From the NCBI GenBank assembly GCA_040219275.1, contig JAVJSU010000081.1, forward strand, positions 1 to 64,000: a stretch of 64,000 nt of DNA, in the 5' to 3' direction. The translations under genes were made by a program, and so were the position numbers. Position 1 is the stretch's first letter, and every line of letters begins with the position of its first letter. Positions 6,908 to 15,212 of this stretch are shown in pieces. The notes below the pieces were generated by a model. The model was not told the origin of the DNA. It made no database searches and saw only the letters and a list, made by a program, of their open reading frames with translations. The stretch comes from JAVJSU01 sp040219275. Lineage in GTDB: Bacteria > Chloroflexota > Anaerolineae > Aggregatilineales > Phototrophicaceae.

Positions 6908-8368
6908 GTGACCTTCGATCTGACAACCATCGCCATTTTAGGAGTCGCCGCCGTCGCCTATAGCCTGCTCATCCCCGCACGCCTGCGCGGATGGGCGTTG
7001 ATGCTGGCGAGCATGATTGCAATTTACTGGCTTCAGCCGCGCCTCAACATCCCTCGCATGGATTACATTCTGCCCACAGGCACGCTTATTGTGACGGTGG
7101 CAGTCTGGTGGTTCACGCGCAAACCGGACGACGACGGACGCACGCCCTTCACCCGCGAAGATGCAATCGCGCTCGGCTTAACCGTCGCCGTTGTCATGGC
7201 GATTGCCGGAACGCGCTTTCTGGATGCCGACTATCGCCTCACCTCGCGCCCGCCGGAACCGCTCCACGTCGCGTTCGTGCTGGCGGGAATCACCGCCATC
7301 GTTTTCGGATTCTGGCGCTTCACCCGTAGCCTGAATCACTGGAACATCCTCACCGGCTGGATTTTGTTGATTATCGGCATGTTCGTCGTGCTCAAAACTG
7401 AACCGCTCGCCATTGAACTCAGCCGGGTTGTTCGCGGGCAAATGGGGCGGGATACCTCCCTCGCCGCCATGATTGACCTGAATTGGCTCGGCTTTTCGTA
7501 TGTCGCCTTCCGCTTGATTCACACGCTAAGAGATCGTCAATCCGGCAAGCTCCCCGCGCTGACTCTGCGTGAATTTATCACTTATATCATCTTCTTTCCG
7601 GCGTATATCTCCGGCCCGATTGACCGCGCCGAACGCTTCATCACCGATTTACGCGCCCTGCCGGAGATGGTCGGGCTTGCCGCGCCGCGCTTTGTGGAAG
7701 GCTTTACACGCATCGGGGTCGGCATCTTCAAGAAATTCGTGATCGCGGATACATTGGCGCTCGGTATGTCGCTCAATCCGGTCAACGCCGCACAGACCGA
7801 GTCGGCACTCATGACGTGGGTGTTGCTTTACGGCTATGCGCTCCGCCTATTCTTCGATTTTAGCGGCTACTCGGATATTGCCATCGGCGTAGGCATCCTC
7901 TTCGGCATCAAATTGCCGGAGAATTTCAACCGTCCCTATCTCAAAAACAACATCACCACCTTCTGGCAAAGCTGGCACATCACCCTCAGCACATGGGCGC
8001 GCTTTTATGTCTTTACGCCACTCTCGCGCTTATTATTGACGCGCAAACCCAAACCCTCAACAAGACTCGTCGTCCTGCTGACTCAATCCGCGACGATGGT
8101 GACGATTGGCTTGTGGCATGGCATCACGCTGAATTTTCTGATCTGGGGCATCTGGCACGGACTCGGTTTGTTCGCCCATAAACAATGGAGTGACCGCACC
8201 CGCAAATGGTACATCAGCCTTAAAGATAAGCCAGAGCAACAACGCCTGTGGACGTTCGCTGGCTGGTTGCTGACCTTTCATTTTGTGGTGCTCGGCTGGG
8301 TGTGGTTTGCTCTGCCGGACATCGACCAATCCCTGGGTGTGTTCGGTAAATTGTTCGGTTTTGGCTGA
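6908..8368 (+). CDS. MBOAT family membrane O-acyltransferase (DltB/AlgI-like)
   Basis: 486 residues, multi-pass membrane protein from GTG at 6908. The MBOAT core is clear: FFPAYISGPIDR (about 229-240), ALRLFFDFSGYSDIAIGVGILFGIKLPENFNRPY (about 311-344), FWQSWHITLSTWARFYVFTPL (His357), and GLWHGITLNFLIWGIWHG with His404 and His417, the conserved histidine pair of the family. AlgI/DltB-type MBOATs form a pore that hands acyl groups from a cytoplasmic donor to an extracytoplasmic acceptor, working with an SGNH partner. Partners are present: SGNH proteins at 5034 and 10644, and the DltX-like peptide just upstream. About 200 N-terminal residues contain extra TM helices before the conserved core. 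The polymer acylated and the donor are unknown. Confidence 0.9.
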   Translation: MTFDLTTIAILGVAAVAYSLLIPARLRGWALMLASMIAIYWLQPRLNIPRMDYILPTGTLIVTVAVWWFTRKPDDDGRTPFTREDAIALGLTVAVVMAIAGTRFLDADYRLTSRPPEPLHVAFVLAGITAIVFGFWRFTRSLNHWNILTGWILLIIGMFVVLKTEPLAIELSRVVRGQMGRDTSLAAMIDLNWLGFSYVAFRLIHTLRDRQSGKLPALTLREFITYIIFFPAYISGPIDRAERFITDLRALPEMVGLAAPRFVEGFTRIGVGIFKKFVIADTLALGMSLNPVNAAQTESALMTWVLLYGYALRLFFDFSGYSDIAIGVGILFGIKLPENFNRPYLKNNITTFWQSWHITLSTWARFYVFTPLSRLLLTRKPKPSTRLVVLLTQSATMVTIGLWHGITLNFLIWGIWHGLGLFAHKQWSDRTRKWYISLKDKPEQQRLWTFAGWLLTFHFVVLGWVWFALPDIDQSLGVFGKLFGFG

Positions 8369-8522
8369 AATTCTCCATGTGCGATCTACTAATTCTCACC
8401 CGTTCCGTTCATCGTGCGGTCACATAATCATCAGTGCTTCTTAATCCCCTACACCCACAGCACACATCTTTATTGTATAGTTTTATAAGTTACTACGAAG
8501 CTAAACGACAGGGAGATTTACT

Positions 8523-9305
8523 TTGCTAACAGTATTTATAGGTGAAAATAAATATAGAAATCTACGGCGCTTTAATATTATTGCCGGTATTGCACACGCT
8601 ATTCAGGTTGTGCTTATGCTTATCCTCGCCAACGATCAAACCTTTCCCATCACAACGGCATTTCTCGAATTCAATGAAAGCACACAGACATTACTGCCCG
8701 CGCAGGATACACTTTTTGACCTGCCCTTAGTCTATCTTGTGGCATCATTTTCTGCGCTGAGTGCCATTGCCCATTTCATCATCGCATTCCCCGCCTATGA
8801 CTGGTATGTGAAGAGTCTAGAAAAACGACGCAATCCAGCAAGGTGGATTGAATATGCGTTTTCATCATCCATCATGATCGTCGTTATCGCGATACTTTTT
8901 GGTGTTTACAATATCGCAACGCTGGTGGCGATTGTGGGTAGTAATGCCGCGATGAACCTGTTCGGCTGGGATATGGAATTGCTCAACGATCAACAATCAG
9001 ACAGGATCAACTGGAAACCGTTCATCTTCGGGTCGATCATCGGACTCATCCCGTGGATTACGCTTGGAATTTACTTCGTCGGGACGATCAACGGGAATCA
9101 AGTACCCGCGTTTGTATTCACGATTTTTATTGTGGTCTTCCTGTCATTTAATATCTTCGCCGTCAATATGTGGCTCCAGTATAAAAAAATCGGTCCATGG
9201 AAACACTATTTATTCGGTGAAGCCGCTTTTATCATCCTGAGTCTGGTCGCCAAATCACTGCTCGCGTGGCAGGTGTACGGCGGTGCGCTCAACCAACCTG
9301 TTTAA
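8523..9305 (+). CDS. Heliorhodopsin
   Basis: 260 residues, seven TM helices, from TTG at 8523. GGGAG lies 8 bases upstream, and no ATG occurs in frame before residue 32. Hallmarks of heliorhodopsins are present: RWIEYAFSSSIMIVVIA with the putative counterion Glu110, NLFGWDME, and in the last helix FGEAAFIILSLVAKSLLAWQ with Lys244, the retinal Schiff-base lysine. The Glu110-Lys244 spacing (134) equals that of E107/K241 in the reference heliorhodopsin 48C12. Heliorhodopsins are light-sensing, non-pumping or regulatory proteins with inverted topology. No retinal-synthesis gene (blh, crtY) is in the window. The gene has its own upstream spacer and ends at a terminator shared with the convergent thioredoxin gene. 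Confidence 0.93.
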   Translation: MLTVFIGENKYRNLRRFNIIAGIAHAIQVVLMLILANDQTFPITTAFLEFNESTQTLLPAQDTLFDLPLVYLVASFSALSAIAHFIIAFPAYDWYVKSLEKRRNPARWIEYAFSSSIMIVVIAILFGVYNIATLVAIVGSNAAMNLFGWDMELLNDQQSDRINWKPFIFGSIIGLIPWITLGIYFVGTINGNQVPAFVFTIFIVVFLSFNIFAVNMWLQYKKIGPWKHYLFGEAAFIILSLVAKSLLAWQVYGGALNQPV

Positions 9306-9354
9306 CCGATGCTCCCATGCGTCGATGAATATCTCCATGCTGTAAATTGGAGGC

Positions 9355-9391
9355 AAAAAAGTCCCCCCGTCAATCTTTGGCGAGGGGACTT
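9355..9391 (-). terminator. Rho-independent terminator of the thioredoxin gene
   Basis: On the minus strand AAGTCCCC (9391-9384) pairs with GGGGACTT (9366-9359), followed by TTTTTT. It lies 10 bases beyond the stop of the minus-strand gene and also faces the end of the heliorhodopsin gene, so it may serve both directions. Confidence 0.8.
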
Positions 9392-9400
9392 ACGCTTATT

Positions 9401-10246
9401 TTACTCCACCACCGTCACATACTCACCGGAGACATACCCCAGATCATCGTTATAGCGGATTTGATACCAGCCGTCTTCTTCATCCAGAATGACGAACGCC
9501 ATCCCCGGTAAAATTGTTCCGATTTGCCCGTTGCTGATGCCCGCGCCGTTCCGCACATTCAGCACCACGTCGGTAGTCAGATAGCGCAAAGGGTCTTCGT
9601 CTATCGTATCGGCTACCGTCCCAACATAGGTTTCCGCCAGCAGATCATTAATCGCCGCTTCGGTCTGCTGATAATTGCCTTCGCCGATCCGCAAATAACG
9701 GATATTCCCACGCTTGTCGATCAAATACGTCGTGGGCCAATACCGCTGATTATACGCCCGCCATGTGAGACCGTCGTTGTCCTGCCCGACAGCATAACTC
9801 ACATTCAGGCGTGCCGTCGCCGCGGAGATGTTGTGCAGGTCGCGTTCATAATTGAATTCGGGATAATGAATGCCGATGACGACCAAGCCCTGATCCTGAT
9901 AGGTCTGATGCCATTGTTCGATATAGGGCAGGGTGCGGATGCAATTGATGCAATCGAACGTCCAGAATTCCAGCAGAACGACCTGCCCGCGCAAATCTTC
10001 TAGGCGCAACGGCACATCGCTATTCAACCATGCCAGACTTTGAATCTCCGGCGCGACCCCGCGATCAGGCAAGCTCGACACATAAACCTCCTCACCAGAA
10101 TCAGATGAATTAGACGAAGCAGGCGGTGGCGTAGCAGTGGGGACTTGCGCTTGGTTTGGCGTGCCCTGAGCGCTGGAAAACATGGATGGAGAAAATACCG
10201 CCAGCACCAGTACACCACTAAATATCAAGACGATCCGTTCAAGCAT
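9401..10246 (-). CDS. Secreted TlpA/redoxin-type thioredoxin with C-terminal SH3b domain
   Basis: 281 residues. A signal peptide (about 1-27, ending FSSAQG) and a Pro/Ser/Thr linker are followed by a redoxin domain (about 63-200). It contains LRLEDLRGQVVLLEFWTFDC, the redox motif CINC (99-102), the cis-Pro loop RYWPTTYLIDKRGNIRY and GEGNY. This matches the TlpA/DipZ-C subfamily of extracytoplasmic thiol oxidoreductases. The C-terminal 60 residues form an SH3b domain (DVVLNVRNGAGISNGQIGTI to GYVSGEYVTV), suggesting attachment to the cell wall. Fusion of the two is an unusual order. It is transcribed convergently to the heliorhodopsin gene. Confidence 0.88.
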   Translation of the reverse strand: MLERIVLIFSGVLVLAVFSPSMFSSAQGTPNQAQVPTATPPPASSNSSDSGEEVYVSSLPDRGVAPEIQSLAWLNSDVPLRLEDLRGQVVLLEFWTFDCINCIRTLPYIEQWHQTYQDQGLVVIGIHYPEFNYERDLHNISAATARLNVSYAVGQDNDGLTWRAYNQRYWPTTYLIDKRGNIRYLRIGEGNYQQTEAAINDLLAETYVGTVADTIDEDPLRYLTTDVVLNVRNGAGISNGQIGTILPGMAFVILDEEDGWYQIRYNDDLGYVSGEYVTVVE

Positions 10247-10438
10247 AGGGCATCACCTTTATTGCTCTTGTCGATGTCCCCATTAAAACGCGCACTGCTT
10301 ACGATTGGCTAACGTTATTTTCTCATCTGACGGTCCACCCAAACGTCCAAAAGTATGCTATCTTGAAAATTATGCAAATTCAAACCGGACATATTCGGAG
10401 CATAGAGTCGCGTAAAAAATCGCGCTTATCACCGAAAA

Positions 10439-10602
10439 TGCCAGACATTGGCACAGAAAAAAATAACGCGAAGATGGCACTATACTGCCAATCAAACCCC
10501 TTTTCTTCCCGTAGCACGCGCTACCAACCCCCTATTCAATGCCATCATGTGCCACAAAGTGCCAACCCACTGCCATCTATGAAAATCCACCCAAGTCTGG
10601 CA
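10439..10602 (+). promoter_or_regulatory. Array of helically phased TGCCA/TGGCA motifs
   Basis: The 397-base spacer 10247-10643 holds no convincing gene. Within it TGCCA starts at 10540, 10550, 10560 and 10571, that is 10, 10 and 11 bases apart, so all copies face one side of the helix. Upstream are two inverted pairs, TGCCA 10439 with TGGCA 10449 and TGGCA 10475 with TGCCA 10486, again 10 and 11 apart, and a last TGGCA is at 10598. The array ends 40 bases before the SGNH gene start. It looks like a multi-site operator or activator region; the regulator is unknown. Confidence 0.45.
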
Positions 10603-10643
10603 CACTCCGAACAGGTAGACTGGCTAGAGGCGAGGGTGATGCG

Positions 10644-11822
10644 ATGACTCAATGGGCATGGTTAGAAAAACCGACAAAAACCGATAATTGGGCATTCGGG
10701 GTGCGCGTTGTGCTCAAAGCGTTGCTCCTGTTCGCTCTCGTAAACGTGCTGTTTGCTCTGCTGAATCCGCTCCCGTTTTTGGGTCAACTCTCGCTTTATA
10801 ACACGGTCTTACCCGGACGCGAACGCCTGCCTTACGGGGAGAATTCCTCGCAATCCTACAACCTCAGCCTGTTTAATATTCCGGCAATGTTCGCCTCCCA
10901 CGAACTCAGCGCGGGCAAAGCCGATGACGAGTTCCGTGTGTTGCTCGTGGGCGATTCCGCAACATGGGGCTGGCTATTGGAGAATGACGAAACGCTCTCC
11001 GGTGTGTTGAATGCCGAAAATCTGAGTACAGAGGATGGGCGCGAAGTCGTCTTCTACAATGTCGGGTATCCCATCATGTCCCTGACGAAAGACCTGCTTT
11101 TGCTGGATGAAGCCCTGAACTATGCGCCGGATATGGTCGTCTGGCTCGTCACGCTGGAATCCATGCCCCGCGAAAAGCAACTCTTCCCGCCCCTTGTGCA
11201 GAACAACGCCGAACGGGTACGCGACTTGACGGGTACGCTTGACCTGAACATTGATCCCGACGACTCGCGCTTCGTCGAGCCGGACTTTCTGGAAAGCACG
11301 CTCTACGGTCAACGCCGTTCATTGGCGGATTTGCTCCGCTTGCAGGTGTATGGTTTTTCATGGTCAGCGACCAGAATCGACCAATATTGGGAAGGATTCA
11401 CACCCCTCACGCGGGACTTTGGCGAAGACCTGACGTGGGAAACCTTCACCGATCCGCAAGACTTCAGCGCCGATGACCTCACGCAAATTCTCGCTTTCGA
11501 TGTGCTCTCCGGTGGGATTGAGCGCGTCCGTCAATACAACCCGACCATTCCGGTGTTGATCGTCAATGAACCAATTTTCATCAGCGATGGGGAAAACAGT
11601 GATCTCCGCTACAACTTCTGGTATCCACGCTGGATTTACGACCAGTATCGCGACTTCCTGACCGATATTGCTGAACAATCCGGCTGGAATTTTGTAGATT
11701 TATGGGAGTCTGTTTCGCCGGAAGAATTCACCGATAGTCCGGTGCATCTCACGCCGGCAGGCACACAACAACTCGCCCAATCTTTGCAACCGGAGATCAT
11801 CGCGCTGGCGAACGGTAACTAA
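10644..11822 (+). CDS. Membrane-anchored SGNH-fold protein (AlgX/DltD-like acyltransferase partner)
   Basis: 392 residues from ATG at 10644 (GAGGG 7 bases upstream; longer frames start without a site). One N-terminal TM helix (about 20-41) leads to an extracytoplasmic domain. It has FRVLLVGDSATWGW with block I GDS (Ser105), a YAPDMVVWLVTLESM strand, and a C-terminal DSPVHLTPAG block V (Asp364, His368; spacing one longer than the usual DxxH). This arrangement (anchor, SGNH, HLT/HLN near the end) resembles DltD, AlgJ/AlgX and other proteins that accept acyl groups from MBOAT transporters. The MBOAT and DltX-like genes lie 2.3 kb upstream on the same strand, so functional pairing is inferred. 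It is not in the same transcription unit, because the heliorhodopsin and a convergent gene intervene. Confidence 0.75.
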   Translation: MTQWAWLEKPTKTDNWAFGVRVVLKALLLFALVNVLFALLNPLPFLGQLSLYNTVLPGRERLPYGENSSQSYNLSLFNIPAMFASHELSAGKADDEFRVLLVGDSATWGWLLENDETLSGVLNAENLSTEDGREVVFYNVGYPIMSLTKDLLLLDEALNYAPDMVVWLVTLESMPREKQLFPPLVQNNAERVRDLTGTLDLNIDPDDSRFVEPDFLESTLYGQRRSLADLLRLQVYGFSWSATRIDQYWEGFTPLTRDFGEDLTWETFTDPQDFSADDLTQILAFDVLSGGIERVRQYNPTIPVLIVNEPIFISDGENSDLRYNFWYPRWIYDQYRDFLTDIAEQSGWNFVDLWESVSPEEFTDSPVHLTPAGTQQLAQSLQPEIIALANGN

Positions 11823-11895
11823 AGCAGGGGTATCGCAGGTTTAGCACCGAGTAAACGATCTTTCTCTTTGCGATAATCAAGAAAAGGGAGTCGCT

Positions 11896-12900
11896 ATGAG
11901 ATTATTTCGTCAAATGACTTTGTCTATTACTGTGCTAGTCGTGTGCTTCACCATGCTAAGCGCGCAGGAAGACGACAGTTGGATTACGTATATCGTCGAT
12001 AATCAGATTTACCAGATGCGCGCTGATGGCACAGACTCGCATCTTCTAACGGATATGAGTGCTCTAACGATGCAGTGGTCTGCCGATGGTGAGTGGTTTT
12101 TGATCGCCTCTAGTGATGGTTTGCCAGAAGGAACTGACCCATTCCGGTACACACATCTCTTTCGGGTGGATGCTGATGGCACAACGAGGGAGCAGATTAC
12201 GTCCGAGCCTATTTTACTTTTGAGGCATATGGCTTTATCGTCGGATAGCGAATGGATCGTGTATACCTCCTGCCCTGATGGGTATATGCACAACTGTCAG
12301 CTTTATAAAATCCGTTCCGACGGCACGGATTTTGCCCATATCGATGCTAGCCCTGGATACAACCAATATCTGTCATGGTCACCCGATAGCTCGGCATTTC
12401 TTTTTAGTGCTTATAACGGGCAGGGTAGAAATATCTATCGCATGAATCCAGACGAAGCGCAGATTGAGTTCCTCACAGAAGGCTGGTCAATGGCGTGGTC
12501 ACCGGATGGCGAGTGGATTAGCTTCACTTTTGAGAATCATCTCTACCGGATGCGCGAAGATGGCTCTGAGCGTGAACCCCTGACGCAAGGTTTAATCTTG
12601 CTAGAAGCGTTAAGCTGGTCGCCGGATAGTAAGTGGATTCTGTTCGAGATGAGCAACGAAAATACAATCGACCTCTACCAGATTCGTATGGATGGATCAG
12701 AACTGGAGCCGGAGCGACTCACCAACTCAGGTGGAATGGGAGCAGTCTGGTCGTCCGATGGTGAGTGGATTCTGTTCCGTTCACCGAATGTCGAAAATGA
12801 TGATCTCTACCGGATGCGTGCAGATGGCTCTGATCTGCAACAGCTTACCAATACGCCAGAGAACGAACGTGATGCTCAATGGATACCGATTGAGCCATAA
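11896..12900 (+). CDS. Secreted TolB/PD40-type beta-propeller protein
   Basis: 334 residues with a signal peptide (about 1-23, ...TMLSA|Q). About six repeats follow the WD40-like PD40 pattern: an upstream YQMRADGTDSHLLT strand, then WSADGEWFLIASSD. Examples are LSWSPDSSAFLFSAYNG, MAWSPDGEWISFTFENHLY, LSWSPDSKWILFEMSN and AVWSSDGEWILFRSP. This is the TolB C-terminal propeller family, here standing alone without the N-terminal TolB domain and without Tol-Pal partners. Such proteins are numerous in this phylum and are thought to be extracytoplasmic binding modules. Start supported by GGGAG 8 bases upstream. It ends only two bases before the convergent recJ stop. Confidence 0.85.
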   Translation: MRLFRQMTLSITVLVVCFTMLSAQEDDSWITYIVDNQIYQMRADGTDSHLLTDMSALTMQWSADGEWFLIASSDGLPEGTDPFRYTHLFRVDADGTTREQITSEPILLLRHMALSSDSEWIVYTSCPDGYMHNCQLYKIRSDGTDFAHIDASPGYNQYLSWSPDSSAFLFSAYNGQGRNIYRMNPDEAQIEFLTEGWSMAWSPDGEWISFTFENHLYRMREDGSEREPLTQGLILLEALSWSPDSKWILFEMSNENTIDLYQIRMDGSELEPERLTNSGGMGAVWSSDGEWILFRSPNVENDDLYRMRADGSDLQQLTNTPENERDAQWIPIEP

Positions 12901-12902
12901 AC

Positions 12903-15212
12903 TTACACCCGCACAAGCGAGTCTTTATCTGCACGGTTGAAATAGGCGCGGAAATGGGCTGTTTCGCTCAGACGTTGGGTGAGGGTGGTCGTCGTGCTGG
13001 ATTTTTGGCTATCGTCTTTTTGACCGCCATTTTGAATCGTCAGCACGCCGTCGTTTTCGGTGACCGTGATGTGTCCGCGAATTTGCATCCAGCGCAGACC
13101 CGCCCGAACCGTCGCGGCATGGTGCGCCATCACGCCACATAACGCGTTGATGGTCGTTTCGCCATTTTGCGTGTTCACTACATGCTTGATCGCCCCGCCG
13201 AAACGTTGCAGAAACCCGTTGACCGAATCCATGCGCGGACTCAAGCCGAACAGAATCACGGTGGTCGGGTTTACGCGCGTCAGGGCGTTTTGTAGATCAT
13301 CAAGATGGGGCGGGGTCGTCCAGATGACCAGCACGGGCGAGGATGTGAGCTTATCCCGCGCAACACCCTGCGCGTCATGGTCAGGCGTGCCTTCGCTCCA
13401 TATCATGAGGTCGTCGTATTGCGTTTTGATCGTCGCTAATTTGTCCAGCGGATCGCCGACTTCACGATAATCAATCACCTCGACATCGCGCCGTTTGCTG
13501 AAGTCTTCGATGGGTTCGTCACGCGGATGGGCATCTACCCATACGACCTGTAATTGACGTTCGCCTTTAAAGTCATTGGCGCTGAGGGTATAGGCAAGAT
13601 CAAACCAGCCGGGCGGGATTTGGTCTTCCTCGGCGTTCCACCAGATCACATCCTGCACGTTGTCGCGGGCATCTTCGATGGTCAGGCGCAGATGTTCGCC
13701 GCCACGTCCGAGCGTGCGCTGATTACGGATTTTTACGCGCTTGGTCGCCAGCTTGAGCGGTGGGTTGCCTGCGCCGAAGGGTGCGAGTCGGGCGAGATCA
13801 TCGACTAACGGTAGGGACAATTCGTTGAGCGGTAAAAAGCCGTCAATCGTGACTGTCGGTGTGAGGTCAACTTTGCCCATCATGCGCCGGACGGTCATGG
13901 AGAGATTGCGCCGGAATTCCGGTAAGCGTGCAGTTGGCAAACTCAAGCCCGCCGCCTGTGTATGTCCTCCAAAGGTGAGGAGCATCTCCTTATGTTCGCT
14001 GATCGCCGCGGTAATATCCAGCCCATTCACCGAACGGGCAGAACCCCGCGCGGGAGACTCATCCGGTGTGGTGAATAGAATCACGGGACGGTTATATCGT
14101 TCGACCAATCGGCTGGCGACAATGCCGACGATCCCGCCATCCCACTTTTCATGACCGAGCACGAGGGCGTTATAAGTGAGTAAATTGGGATCATCTTCGA
14201 TCTGCTTCAGCGCCGCCTGATAAATCTGCTTGGTTTGCATCCGGCGTTCGTTGTTCAAGCCTTCGAGCGTATTCACGAGGATGCGAGCGCGGGCTTCATC
14301 GTGCGTGGTCAATAGTTCGATGGCTTTGTTGGCATCGTCCAGCCGACCCAGCGCGTTCATGCGAGGACCGATAGCAAAGCCGATGGTTTCTTCGTTGAGA
14401 TGCGCGGGATTGATTTCGGCCACTTCCATCATGATCTTTAAGCCGGGTCGTTCGGTCTTACGGAGTACGTTCAAGCCCTTTTGGAGCAAATAGCGCGTGT
14501 CTCCCGTTTGGGTCGCAACATCCGCGACGATACCCAGCGCGACCAGATCAAGAAAATTTTCTGTTTCATCAGCGCGTCCGGCACGGCTATAGAGGGCTTG
14601 TATCAACTCATAGGCACAGCCCACCCCCGGCAAGGTATGGAGGGGATGGCTTGCAGGCAGGCGTTGTGGATTGACCGCCACAAAAGCATCCGGTAATTCC
14701 GGTGGGAGTTGGTGATGATCGGTGATGATGACATCGACCCCGCGTGAATTGGCGTAATCAATCGCTTCATGGGCGGCGATGCCCGTATCACAGGTGACAA
14801 TCAGACTCGCGCCTTCGTCAATCAGCCGTCCTAAACTGCCGATGGCGATGCCGTGACCTTCGGTTTGACGATGCGGGATGTAATAAGTGACTTTCGCACC
14901 CAAGCCTTTGAGCGCAGACACTAAAAGCGAGGTTGACGTTTGCCCGTCTACGTCAAAATCACCCCAGATAGCGATGGTCTCATTTTCGTTTATCGCCCGT
15001 TCGATTCGTTCGACTGCTTTCTGCATATCCGGTAGATCAAACGGTGAGGCGGGTGTGTAATTGGCTGGATCGAGAAATTCCCGCGCATCTTCAAGCGTGG
15101 TGATTCCGCGCCGGACGAGAGTCTCCGCGACGAGGGGATGCCCACCGATAGCCTTCGCAAAATCTTCAGGGATGGTGACTGCTTCCGGTTCAATCCAGCG
15201 TTTTTCGACCAT
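12903..15212 (-). CDS. recJ: Single-stranded-DNA-specific exonuclease RecJ
   Basis: 769 residues. DHH-family motifs appear in order: GDFDVDGQTS (Asp85, Asp87), VTCDTGIAAHEA (Asp142), IITDHHQLP (DHH 165-167), HTLPGVGCAYEL, then the DHHA1 region with GGIVGIVASRLVERYNRPVI and FGGHTQAAGLSL, and the OB-like RecJ segment around 450-570. About 180 further C-terminal residues form the extra domain seen in long Firmicutes-type RecJ. RecJ degrades ssDNA 5' to 3' in recombination and repair in the cytoplasm. The start ATG shares one base with the stop of the upstream Fe-S nuclease gene (TAATG), implying translational coupling. Confidence 0.95.
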   Translation of the reverse strand: MVEKRWIEPEAVTIPEDFAKAIGGHPLVAETLVRRGITTLEDAREFLDPANYTPASPFDLPDMQKAVERIERAINENETIAIWGDFDVDGQTSTSLLVSALKGLGAKVTYYIPHRQTEGHGIAIGSLGRLIDEGASLIVTCDTGIAAHEAIDYANSRGVDVIITDHHQLPPELPDAFVAVNPQRLPASHPLHTLPGVGCAYELIQALYSRAGRADETENFLDLVALGIVADVATQTGDTRYLLQKGLNVLRKTERPGLKIMMEVAEINPAHLNEETIGFAIGPRMNALGRLDDANKAIELLTTHDEARARILVNTLEGLNNERRMQTKQIYQAALKQIEDDPNLLTYNALVLGHEKWDGGIVGIVASRLVERYNRPVILFTTPDESPARGSARSVNGLDITAAISEHKEMLLTFGGHTQAAGLSLPTARLPEFRRNLSMTVRRMMGKVDLTPTVTIDGFLPLNELSLPLVDDLARLAPFGAGNPPLKLATKRVKIRNQRTLGRGGEHLRLTIEDARDNVQDVIWWNAEEDQIPPGWFDLAYTLSANDFKGERQLQVVWVDAHPRDEPIEDFSKRRDVEVIDYREVGDPLDKLATIKTQYDDLMIWSEGTPDHDAQGVARDKLTSSPVLVIWTTPPHLDDLQNALTRVNPTTVILFGLSPRMDSVNGFLQRFGGAIKHVVNTQNGETTINALCGVMAHHAATVRAGLRWMQIRGHITVTENDGVLTIQNGGQKDDSQKSSTTTTLTQRLSETAHFRAYFNRADKDSLVRV

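Noticed and set aside
9524..10003. 159-codon frame opposite the thioredoxin gene
   Set aside because: Antisense to a gene with CINC and SH3b motifs; no recognisable product.
10475..10490. TGGCAC-N5-TGCC resembling a sigma-54 promoter
   Set aside because: The -12 element reads TGCCA rather than TTGCA, and the words fit the phased TGCCA array better.
10363..10647. 94-codon frame upstream of the SGNH gene
   Set aside because: No ribosome-binding site, composition unlike a protein, and it covers the phased TGCCA array and overlaps the true SGNH start. Treated as non-coding.
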